A stretch of DNA of 53,301 bases from an uncultured Rikenellaceae bacterium. GTDB taxonomy: Bacteria; Bacteroidota; Bacteroidia; Bacteroidales; Rikenellaceae. Location of the stretch: assembly GCA_944326945.1 (NCBI GenBank), contig CALVFY010000019.1, positions 1-53,301 of the forward strand, given 5' to 3'. Below, piece after piece: positions 35,070 through 42,624 of this stretch (its first letter is position 1; every line of letters starts with the position of its first letter). The notes below the pieces were generated by a model. It made no database searches. It worked only from the letters and a program-made list of their open reading frames with translations, and was not told the origin of the DNA. Made by a program: the position numbers and the translations under genes.

Positions 35070-35077
35070 CAAATATA
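35070..35077 (-). promoter_or_regulatory. -7 element of the aromatic operon promoter
   Basis: CAAATATA on the plus strand reads TATATTTG on the minus strand, 27 bases before the leader-peptide ATG. The -33 region is T-rich but without an exact TTTG at 19 bases. Transcription would start near 35063. Confidence 0.55.
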
Positions 35078-35136
35078 AAATAAAAATGTTAAAAATGTTT
35101 CGTGTCTGCCGATTTTTTTACAGAGTGCAGATGGTT

Positions 35137-36072
35137 TTATGGCTTTGGACCATTGTTTTTCCGATTTTGGGCGATTCGATAGACTATTTTCCGTTTGAGA
35201 TGATGCAGGGCGGATATGTGCCTGCGGAGATAATCGTGCATATATCGACGGTCTGCCTGTTGATCCTGTTCCACTCGGGTCGGATGGATTAACGGCAGGA
35301 TTGGCCGGATTTCGCGCTGGGACAGACGAAGGTCTTCGCGGGTGGTGTGGGTGGCATTGGGCGAGAATCCGATATTGCGGATCAGTGCGGTTGAAGGGAT
35401 GATGCAGAGAGCTCCCGAAAACATGATCGAGATCGAAAGTTGATAGTCCCACGTGTCGATCTTCCCGAGTTTCATTTTCATGAATATATTCTCCCAGTAT
35501 CGACGTTCGGTGGGGGAGATAAACAGCTTGTGGAGGATTGCATGGAATTCGGGCAATGATTTGTCTTTGAGTGTGAAATCATATAGATCCCAGGTTCTTT
35601 TCCATGCGGCCCAGCCCCAAACATGGCTGTATGCCGAGAAGTAGTAGGATTCTTTTCTTGGGGGAGTATCGAAATCGAAGTTGTTTCCGGAGATAAAAGC
35701 CACTTGTTTGTTGTCGCGGTAACGTGCCAGCAATTCTTCGCAATAGGGGAAGAAGTCGGGATGGGGCAGGCAATCGTCTTCCAGGACGATTCCTTCGGGT
35801 TCTTGGGAGAAGAACCATTCGATTGCTCCGCTGACGGCATGTCCGCATCCTAAATTATCCTCTCTGAAAAGGGTTTTTACTTCGCAATTCCAGTCAACTT
35901 TGTGAATGATATCTCTTGTTTGAAGACAAAGTTCCTCTTCACCCGGACGGTTTTTACGTGGGCCGTCGGCTGCCACATAGAGTCGGGGAGGCTGGGCCTG
36001 ACGGATGGCTTCGAATACTCGAGAGGTGGTGTCCGGGCGATTGAATATGAGGAAAAGTACGGCTGTTTGCAT
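35137..36072 (-). CDS. Family 2-like glycosyltransferase (hemolysin HlpA type annotation)
   Basis: A 311-residue cytosolic protein with the GT-A-like start AVLFLIFNRPDTTSRVFEAIR, YVAADGPRKN, and the metal-binding-like segment EGIVLEDDCLPHPDFFPY. Proteins like this are often labelled hemolytic protein HlpA or nucleotide-diphospho-sugar transferase, and the sugar is not known. The ATG at 36072 is used, as a TATCTTTG -7 element lies just upstream (36096-36103). It stands alone between the ilv and aromatic operons, and no terminator was noticed after its stop. Confidence 0.8.
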   Translation of the reverse strand: MQTAVLFLIFNRPDTTSRVFEAIRQAQPPRLYVAADGPRKNRPGEEELCLQTRDIIHKVDWNCEVKTLFREDNLGCGHAVSGAIEWFFSQEPEGIVLEDDCLPHPDFFPYCEELLARYRDNKQVAFISGNNFDFDTPPRKESYYFSAYSHVWGWAAWKRTWDLYDFTLKDKSLPEFHAILHKLFISPTERRYWENIFMKMKLGKIDTWDYQLSISIMFSGALCIIPSTALIRNIGFSPNATHTTREDLRLSQREIRPILPLIHPTRVEQDQQADRRYMHDYLRRHISALHHLKRKIVYRIAQNRKNNGPKP

Positions 36073-36095
36073 ACAGATTGCGTTTATCTTATACA

Positions 36096-36103
36096 CAAAG
36101 ATA
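36096..36103 (-). promoter_or_regulatory. -7 element of the glycosyltransferase gene
   Basis: CAAAGATA on the plus strand reads TATCTTTG on the minus strand, 23 bases before the ATG at 36072. The -33 element is not evident. Confidence 0.5.
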
Positions 36104-36140
36104 CGCAGAAAATATGAAATACCCGGTTTGCCTGCCTGTG

Positions 36141-36178
36141 AAAAAAGAAAGAGAACCTCACATGAGAGAGGTTCTCTT
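36141..36178 (-). terminator. ilv operon terminator
   Basis: An 11-bp stem (36168-36178 with 36149-36159, 8-base loop) is followed on the minus strand by TCTTTTTT. It lies 27 bases after the ilvC stop codon. Confidence 0.85.
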
Positions 36179-36204
36179 GATAGAACAGGTTTTGTTTTCC
36201 GGGT

Positions 36205-37254
36205 TTATTTGTTACGTTCCGGACGCAGTGCGCGTACGGCTTCGCCGGCTTGCCACATTTCACTTTCACGCATTTCACGCAGTTCTGCATCCAATTTTTC
36301 GCGGTAGTCGGGTTTGCTGTTGGAATCGATCGAGCGTTGGGCTTCATGACCGGCAGCCACCTCGGCATACAGTTTCTTGAACACGGGCAGAGTAGCGTCG
36401 CGGAAGGGTTTCCACCAGTCGAGTGCACCGCGTTGAGCCGTGGTCGAACAGTTGGCGTACATCCAGTCCATACCGTTTTCGCCGATCAGCGGCATCAGAC
36501 TCTGTGTGAGTTCCTCGACCGTTTCGTTGAAGGCTTCCGAGGGGGTGTGACCGTTTTCGCGTAATACTTGATATTGTGCGGCGAAGATACCCTGAATGGC
36601 ACCCATCAGTGTTCCTCGTTCGCCGGTCAGGTCGGAGTAGACCTCCCGTTTGAAATCGGTCTCGAACAGGTATCCCGAACCTACGCCGATACCGAGTGCG
36701 ATTACGCGGTCCCAAGCTTTGCCCGTAGCATCCTGAAAGACTGCATAACTGGAATTCAGACCGCGTCCCTCGAGAAAGAGACGGCGCAATGACGTACCCG
36801 AACCTTTCGGGGCGATCATGATGACGTCCACATCGGCCGGGGGGATGATGCCGGTCCGTTCCTTATAAGTAATGGCGAATCCATGCGAAAAGTAAAGGGC
36901 TTTACCCGCGGTAAGATGTTTCTTTACCGTGGGCCACATAGCGATCTGGGCGGCATCCGACAGCAGATACTGAATAATGGTGGCACGTTTGCAGGCCTCT
37001 TCGATTTCGAAGAGAGTTTCTCCGGGGACCCAACCGTCAGCCACGGCCTTATCCCATGTTTTGGAGTTTTTACGCTGACCGACGATCACGTTGAACCCGT
37101 TGTCTTTCAGGTTCAGCGACTGGCCCGGACCCTGTACTCCGTAGCCGATGACTGCGATTGTTTCGTTTTTCAACACTTCCTGGGCCTTTGCCAGGGGGAA
37201 TTCTTCACGGGTTACGACGTTCTCTTCTACGCCCCCGAAATTCATTTTTGCCAT
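36205..37254 (-). CDS. ilvC: Ketol-acid reductoisomerase
   Basis: The enzyme isomerises and reduces acetolactate or acetohydroxybutyrate with NAD(P)H and Mg2+. It has the Rossmann motif VIGYGVQGPGQSLNL, the cofactor loop GQRKNSKTWD, and the acidic metal-site region ETDFKREVYSDLTGERGTLMG. At 349 residues it is slightly longer than the 330-residue class I enzymes, with a form usual in Bacteroidota (MNFGGVEENVVTREEF start). It is the last gene of ilvD-B-N-C, 30 bases after ilvN. Confidence 0.96.
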   Translation of the reverse strand: MAKMNFGGVEENVVTREEFPLAKAQEVLKNETIAVIGYGVQGPGQSLNLKDNGFNVIVGQRKNSKTWDKAVADGWVPGETLFEIEEACKRATIIQYLLSDAAQIAMWPTVKKHLTAGKALYFSHGFAITYKERTGIIPPADVDVIMIAPKGSGTSLRRLFLEGRGLNSSYAVFQDATGKAWDRVIALGIGVGSGYLFETDFKREVYSDLTGERGTLMGAIQGIFAAQYQVLRENGHTPSEAFNETVEELTQSLMPLIGENGMDWMYANCSTTAQRGALDWWKPFRDATLPVFKKLYAEVAAGHEAQRSIDSNSKPDYREKLDAELREMRESEMWQAGEAVRALRPERNK

Positions 37255-37284
37255 ACTTTTTATGAATTATATGTTGTTACTCGA

Positions 37285-37824
37285 TTATCGTTGTTGTTTT
37301 GTGCCGTTTTCAATGGTTTCATGCAGCTGGTCAAAGACCGAATCCCGGTGGATGATGACGCTGCCCGAGCGGGTAAACTCTTGTAACAGATTATTGGCTT
37401 CCAGTTCCTGTTTCAACTCTTCGATCTCCTCGCGGGTCCCTGTTTTTTCAAGAACCACGTATTTCGAAGAGAATTCGATCAGTCGGGTTCCCCATTGCCG
37501 GGAGAGGGCATCCACGCGTCCGTTTTCGCGGAACGGGCGGGATGATATTTTGTAAAGGGCGATCTCCTGCGTGATGAGCTCCGCTTCGTCGTAAAAGTTG
37601 ACCTGCAGTACGTCGATGATGTTGCGGATCTGTTTGGCAACTTTTTCGATTGTTTCGGCCGTGGTGAACGCCGAGATTACGAACATACTGATTCCCTTGA
37701 TCGGCGATTCGGATACCTTCAGACTCTCGATATTGATTTTTCGGCGCAGATAGCAACTGGTGATCCGGTTCAGTACTCCGATCTGGTTCTCGGTAAATGC
37801 GATGATGATATATTCTTTGTTCAT
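37285..37824 (-). CDS. ilvN: Acetolactate synthase regulatory (small) subunit
   Basis: The 179-residue protein has an N-terminal ACT domain (IIAFTENQIGVLNRITSCYL... ISMFVISAF) and the C-terminal small-subunit domain (LEANNLLQEFTRSGSVIIHR). It binds the catalytic subunit and confers feedback inhibition by valine. It is placed directly after ilvB with a 20-base gap, typical for the pair. Confidence 0.93.
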   Translation of the reverse strand: MNKEYIIIAFTENQIGVLNRITSCYLRRKINIESLKVSESPIKGISMFVISAFTTAETIEKVAKQIRNIIDVLQVNFYDEAELITQEIALYKISSRPFRENGRVDALSRQWGTRLIEFSSKYVVLEKTGTREEIEELKQELEANNLLQEFTRSGSVIIHRDSVFDQLHETIENGTKQQR

Positions 37825-37844
37825 GTTTTTCTTTTTTTATTCGC

Positions 37845-39542
37845 CTACGAGTTGAAGATCAGATCCGACAGTGATGCTCCGGCGGGAACCATCGGGAATA
37901 CATTCTCTTCGGGCAAGACTACTATTTCCAGCAGATACGATCCGGAGGCTTGTTTCATTCGCTCCAGAGCCCCGTTCAATTCTTCGGGGCGCATGATGCG
38001 TTCCGAGGGAATATCGTAGGCTTTTGCGATTAACGAGAAGTCGGGGTTTTCCAATTGGGTGAACGAGTAACGGTGATTGAAGAAGAGCTCCTGCCACTGA
38101 CGTACCATGCCTAAATAGGTGTTGTTCAGAATGATGATCTTCACTCCGATCCGGTTCTGCATGATCGTGCCCAGTTCCTGCATGGTCATTTGGAAACCGC
38201 CGTCGCCCAATACGGCTACCACTTCGCGGTCGGGTACACCCAATTTGGCTCCCAGTGCAGCCGGCAGACCGAATCCCATGGTCCCCAGACCGCCCGAGGT
38301 GATGAAACTGCGCGTACGGTTGAATTTCGAATAGAGAGCCGCGAACATTTGGTTCTGACCTACATCCGTAACGATGACGGCATTCCCCTGTTCCGTTTCG
38401 GCCAGGGAACGAATCACCTCAGCCATGGAGATGTATTGATTTTTGTGGTCGGTGGTATGACTCAGCCGTTCGCGTTCGATCTCCCACTGTTGGCGGGCGA
38501 AATCGAACCATTGACTGCGATCCTTGTGTTTCAGTCCCACTTTAAGCGCTTCCAGAGCATCGCCGGCATCGGCATGGATCGGCAGATCTACTCGTAGATT
38601 CTTGCCCAGTTCGGCCGGGTCGATGTCTATATGGATAATTTTGGCCTGGGGTGCGTATTGACTTACATCGCCTGTGATACGGTCGCTGAAACGCATTCCC
38701 ACGGCGAGAATCAGATCGCTGTGCTGGGTCATTTGGTTGGCGGCCAGATTGCCGTGCATACCCAGATTGCCCACGAACTGGGGATGATCGTTCGGAATGG
38801 CCGAAATGCCCATCAACGTAGTGGTCATGGGCAGATTGCCTGTTTCGGCCAGTTCGATCATCTTTTGTTCGGCTCCGGCCAGTTTGACACCTTGTCCTAC
38901 CAGCACCAGAGGCCGTTCTGCGGCGTTGATCATCTCCACGGCACGGGCTATCGTTTCCGGTTGGAGCATAGGACGGGGAATATAGCTCCGCAGACTGATA
39001 CATGGTTTGTAGGCAAATTCCATCTCTTCTACCTGTGCGTTTTTAGCAATATCGATCACCACGGGTCCCGGACGGCCCGATCGGGCGATATAGAAAGCCT
39101 TTGCGACGGCCTTCGGAATTTCCGAAGCGGTCGTTACCTGGTAGTTCCACTTGGTGATGGGCATGGTCATGCTGATGGTATCGGCTTCCTGGAAAGCATC
39201 CGATCCCAACAGCGACGAAGGAACCTGTCCCGTAATGCAGACCAGAGGGGTAGAATCGAGCATGGCATCGGCGATGCCGGTCATCAGATTCGTCGCACCC
39301 GGTCCCGAAGTGGCCAGACAGACTCCTACGCGTCCCGTAGCCCGGGCATACCCTTGGGCTGCATGAACCGCACCCTGTTCATGACGGGTGAGAATATGAT
39401 GGATTCTGTCTTTGTAGTCGTAGATATGGTCATAGATGGGGATCACCTGTCCGCCCGGATACCCGAACAGTACATCGACGCCTTCTTCGATCAGCGAGAG
39501 CAAAAGTGCCTCTCCTCCTTTTACCTTTATTTTATTTGCCAT
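37845..39542 (-). CDS. ilvB: Acetolactate synthase catalytic (large) subunit
   Basis: A TPP-dependent enzyme of 565 residues that makes acetolactate from pyruvate. GGEALLLSLIEEGVDVLFGYPGG begins the PYR domain, with the catalytic Glu in LTRHEQGAVHAAQGYARATG. The GxxT stretch ATSGPGATNLMTGIADA and the FAD-binding central region follow. The TPP motif VLGDGGFQMTMQELG...NN is in the C-terminal third. It is the second gene of the operon, 20 bases after ilvD. Confidence 0.96.
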   Translation of the reverse strand: MANKIKVKGGEALLLSLIEEGVDVLFGYPGGQVIPIYDHIYDYKDRIHHILTRHEQGAVHAAQGYARATGRVGVCLATSGPGATNLMTGIADAMLDSTPLVCITGQVPSSLLGSDAFQEADTISMTMPITKWNYQVTTASEIPKAVAKAFYIARSGRPGPVVIDIAKNAQVEEMEFAYKPCISLRSYIPRPMLQPETIARAVEMINAAERPLVLVGQGVKLAGAEQKMIELAETGNLPMTTTLMGISAIPNDHPQFVGNLGMHGNLAANQMTQHSDLILAVGMRFSDRITGDVSQYAPQAKIIHIDIDPAELGKNLRVDLPIHADAGDALEALKVGLKHKDRSQWFDFARQQWEIERERLSHTTDHKNQYISMAEVIRSLAETEQGNAVIVTDVGQNQMFAALYSKFNRTRSFITSGGLGTMGFGLPAALGAKLGVPDREVVAVLGDGGFQMTMQELGTIMQNRIGVKIIILNNTYLGMVRQWQELFFNHRYSFTQLENPDFSLIAKAYDIPSERIMRPEELNGALERMKQASGSYLLEIVVLPEENVFPMVPAGASLSDLIFNS

Positions 39543-39562
39543 TTTTTACCTCTTTGTTTTAG

Positions 39563-41374
39563 TTACTCCACGATCCGTACGCCACCTTTGTCGGCCGATG
39601 CCACCATGGCCGCATAGGCCTTTAGGGCCCGGCTGACGACTCGGTCGCGGTGTCGAGGTTGGAATACGCTCACAGCAGCCCGTCTCCGATCCAATTCCTC
39701 CTGAGACAGTTGGACGTTGATCGCCCTCGAAGCGATGTCGATAACGATCCGGTCGCCGTCTTCCAACAGTGCGATTGCACCTCCGGCCGCCGCTTCGGGC
39801 GATACGTGTCCGATGGAAAGGCCCGAGGTTCCGCCCGAGAAACGTCCGTCGGTCACCAGAGCACAAGCCTTGTCCAGTTTGACCGACTTGAGATAGGAGG
39901 TCGGATAGAGCATCTCCTGCATGCCGGGACCGCCCTTGGGGCCCTCGTAGCGGATCACCACCACGTCGCCGGCCTGGACTTTCCCGCCCAGAATACCGAC
40001 ACAAGCCTCTTCCTGAGACTCGAATACGCAGGCTTTACCCTCGAAATGGAGGATCGAGGGATCGACTCCGGCCGTCTTGACAATACATCCCTGAGGGGCA
40101 ATATTCCCGAACAGTACGGCCAGACCTCCGTCTTTCAGATAGGGGTGAGCCACATCGCGGATACACCCTGCGGTTCGGTCCGTATCGTGTTCCCTGTAAT
40201 GGTTTTCCTGTGATCCGAGTGTGATGTTGTACACGCCTCCCGGGGCGGCCAATGTTCTGAGCAGGGCCTCCTGCGATACTTTCGGACTGAGAATATCGTT
40301 TTCGTCGATGGCATCGTTCAGCGTGGGATAGTCCACCCTCAGTACATTGCCGTCGATCACGCCGGCCCGACGCAGTTCGCTCAGAATGGCCATGATACCT
40401 CCGGCCCGGTTCACATCCTGAATGTGGTAGTGGGAATTGGGGGCCACCTTGCACAATACGGGAATACGGCGTGAAAGGGTGTCGATATCTTTCATGGTGA
40501 AATCCACGCCGGCCTCATACGCTACGGCCAACAGGTGAAGTACCGTATTGGACGAACCTCCCATGGCGATATCCATGCTCATGGCATTGAGAAATGCCTG
40601 CCGTGTGGCGATCGAGCGCGGTAATACTTTGTCGTTGTCGTTGAAATAGTACTCTTTTGCATTCTTCACGATCAGCGAGGCTGCCTTGCGGAAGAGTTCC
40701 TTCCGTTGGACATGGGTGGCAACTACCGTTCCGTTGCCGGGCAGGGCGAGACCCAATGCTTCGGTCAGACAGTTCATCGAGTTAGCGGTGAACATACCCG
40801 AACAGCAACCGCACGTGGGACAGGCTCCGCGTTCCACGGCAGCGAGATCGTCTTCGGAGACCGTTTCATCGGCTCCCTTGACCATCACGTCGATCAGGTC
40901 GTACTCCTTGTCGCCAACCTTTCCTGCCTCCATGGCACCGCCCGAGACGAATACCGTGGGAATGTTGAGCCGCATGGTGGCCATAAGCATCCCGGGGGTG
41001 ATTTTGTCACAGTTCGAGATACAGATCATGGCATCGGCCTTGTGGGCGTTGACCATGTATTCCACACTGTCTGCGATGATTTCTCTCGAAGGAAGCGAGT
41101 ATAGCATGCCATCGTGTCCCATGGCGATACCGTCGTCGATGGCGATGGTATTGAATTCGGCGGCGAAACATCCCTCCTGTTCGATCCACTCTTTAATCTG
41201 TTGACCGATTTCGTGTAGATGGGTATGTCCCGGCACAAACTGGGTGAACGAATTGACAATAGCAATGACCGGTTTCCCGATCTGCTCCTCTTTCATGCCG
41301 TTGGCTCTCCATAGGCTGCGTGCGCCTGCCATTTTTCGGCCCTGTGTAGTGATACTGCTTCTGAGTGGTTTCAT
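39563..41374 (-). CDS. ilvD: Dihydroxy-acid dehydratase
   Basis: The Fe-S enzyme makes the 2-keto acids of valine and isoleucine. [13 protein letters not shown] and [19 protein letters not shown] carry the cluster cysteines, and [16 protein letters not shown] is the active-site block. At 603 residues the length is normal. ATG at 41374 is chosen, since the longer frame to 41404 begins with TTG and adds unrelated residues. It is first in the operon, after a leader of almost 190 bases. Its cluster links it functionally to the Suf system in this window. Confidence 0.96.
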   Translation of the reverse strand: MKPLRSSITTQGRKMAGARSLWRANGMKEEQIGKPVIAIVNSFTQFVPGHTHLHEIGQQIKEWIEQEGCFAAEFNTIAIDDGIAMGHDGMLYSLPSREIIADSVEYMVNAHKADAMICISNCDKITPGMLMATMRLNIPTVFVSGGAMEAGKVGDKEYDLIDVMVKGADETVSEDDLAAVERGACPTCGCCSGMFTANSMNCLTEALGLALPGNGTVVATHVQRKELFRKAASLIVKNAKEYYFNDNDKVLPRSIATRQAFLNAMSMDIAMGGSSNTVLHLLAVAYEAGVDFTMKDIDTLSRRIPVLCKVAPNSHYHIQDVNRAGGIMAILSELRRAGVIDGNVLRVDYPTLNDAIDENDILSPKVSQEALLRTLAAPGGVYNITLGSQENHYREHDTDRTAGCIRDVAHPYLKDGGLAVLFGNIAPQGCIVKTAGVDPSILHFEGKACVFESQEEACVGILGGKVQAGDVVVIRYEGPKGGPGMQEMLYPTSYLKSVKLDKACALVTDGRFSGGTSGLSIGHVSPEAAAGGAIALLEDGDRIVIDIASRAINVQLSQEELDRRRAAVSVFQPRHRDRVVSRALKAYAAMVASADKGGVRIVE

Positions 41375-41564
41375 TATTTGTCTATCTCTTTCGTTTCCTT
41401 GCAACGTGGTGCATAAATGCCAAGGTCTCTTTTGCCAAACCTTCTGAGGTGTTACGCCCCATCAAAGATTATTTCGGTGCAAGACTCTTTTATTCAGAGG
41501 AATAAGGTGGTCTTTTTTACCGTGACAAAACTTCGAAATCTTGTGTGATGTTAATTTTCTCTTG
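41375..41564 (-). promoter_or_regulatory. Structured 5' leader of the ilv operon
   Basis: Transcription is expected near 41558, leaving about 185 untranslated bases before ilvD. On the minus strand 41481-41514 folds into a stem-loop: AAGAC / GTCTT outside, CACC and AAGA internal loop, TTATTC-CTCT-GAATAA inside. A second small hairpin, ACCT-CAGA-AGGT, lies at about 41440-41451. A 26-codon ORF (ATG at 41462, TAG at 41382-41384, peptide beginning [16 protein letters not shown]) is also present, but it has no run of Ile, Val or Leu. The arrangement suggests RNA-based control of unknown kind. The plus strand side of this gap up to 41763 holds the region upstream of nadC, where no clear promoter was found. 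Confidence 0.5.
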
Positions 41565-41572
41565 CAAAGGTA
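41565..41572 (-). promoter_or_regulatory. -7 element of the ilv operon
   Basis: CAAAGGTA on the plus strand reads TACCTTTG on the minus strand. No clear -33 TTTG was found. Confidence 0.5.
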
Positions 41573-41763
41573 AAAATTTCTACAAAAATAAGGAAAAACA
41601 AAGGCTCTTTTTTGTGATTTCATGAGAATGACGGATTTCGTGGGGGATGCTTCGGAATCGGTTATTTGGAGAGGAAGATAATTTTTTGCAATTTTACAGG
41701 TCCTATTCGACCCTTTCGGAGGGGCGGAAAAGTTGTAATGGAGAACAAATTAACCGATATATT

Positions 41764-42618
41764 ATGAAAGAGGAATATAAGCCCTTTGTAAAGGAACTGA
41801 TTGAACTGGCTATTAAAGAAGATATCGGCGACGGAGACCACTCTTCGCTGGCATGTATCCCGGGAGGAGCCCGTGGACGCATGAAGTTGCTGGTCAAACA
41901 GGAAGGTATATTGGCCGGGGTGGAGGTGGCCGAGATGATTCTGCAGCGACTCGATCCCCAGGTGAAATTCGAGCGTAAAATCGAGGACGGTACGCCCGTA
42001 CGGCCCGGAGATATTGCTTTTTATGTGGAGGGACGCGAACAGTCGTTGCTTCAGGCCGAACGTATTCTGCTCAATGTCATGCAACGAATGAGCGGTGTGG
42101 CTACGCAGACGGCCCGTTATGTCAAACAGCTCGAAGGTCTCAAGTGCAAGGTGCTCGATACGCGCAAGACTACGCCGGGGATGCGGGTGCTCGACAAGAT
42201 GGCCGTAAAATTGGGCGGCGGGGAGAATCACCGGATGGGATTGTTCGATATGGTGCTGCTGAAGGATAATCATATAGATTTTGCCGGTGGAGTGTATGAG
42301 GCGATTACCCGTACACGCGAGTATTTGAAAAAAGTTCATCGCGAACATCTGAAAATAGAGGTGGAGGTACGTACGCTCGAGGATATCGACGAAGTGTTCC
42401 GTGCCGGGGTGGTCGATCGAATTATGCTCGACAACTTTACTCCCGAACAGACCCGTCAGGCTGTGGCGAAGATAGGCGGACGTTGTGAGATAGAATCTTC
42501 GGGCGGCATTACCTTCGATACACTTCGGGAGTATGCCGAGTGCGGGGTGGATTTCATCTCCGTGGGTGCGCTGACCCACCAGATCAAGAGTCTCGATCTG
42601 AGTCTGAAAGCCTGCTAA
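41764..42618 (+). CDS. nadC: Nicotinate-nucleotide pyrophosphorylase (quinolinate phosphoribosyltransferase)
   Basis: The enzyme converts quinolinate and PRPP to nicotinate mononucleotide in NAD synthesis. ALIKEDI-type start (ELAIKEDIGDGDHSS), LLNVMQRMSGVATQT, CKVLDTRKTTPGMRVLDK, and the GGGENHRMGLFDMVLLKDNHI block are all diagnostic. The C-terminal barrel end has IESSGGITFDTLREYAECGVDFISVGALTH. With ATG at 41764 it has 284 residues, the usual length; the longer frame from 41647 adds a spurious extension. Seven bases separate it from the peptidase gene. nadA and nadB are not in the window. Confidence 0.95.
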   Translation: MKEEYKPFVKELIELAIKEDIGDGDHSSLACIPGGARGRMKLLVKQEGILAGVEVAEMILQRLDPQVKFERKIEDGTPVRPGDIAFYVEGREQSLLQAERILLNVMQRMSGVATQTARYVKQLEGLKCKVLDTRKTTPGMRVLDKMAVKLGGGENHRMGLFDMVLLKDNHIDFAGGVYEAITRTREYLKKVHREHLKIEVEVRTLEDIDEVFRAGVVDRIMLDNFTPEQTRQAVAKIGGRCEIESSGGITFDTLREYAECGVDFISVGALTHQIKSLDLSLKAC

Positions 42619-42624
42619 AAGAGA

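Noticed and set aside
41382..41462. 26-codon ORF as a classical Ile/Val/Leu leader peptide
   Set aside because: It contains only two Leu and one Val and no clustered branched-chain codons, so stalling on starvation would be weak.
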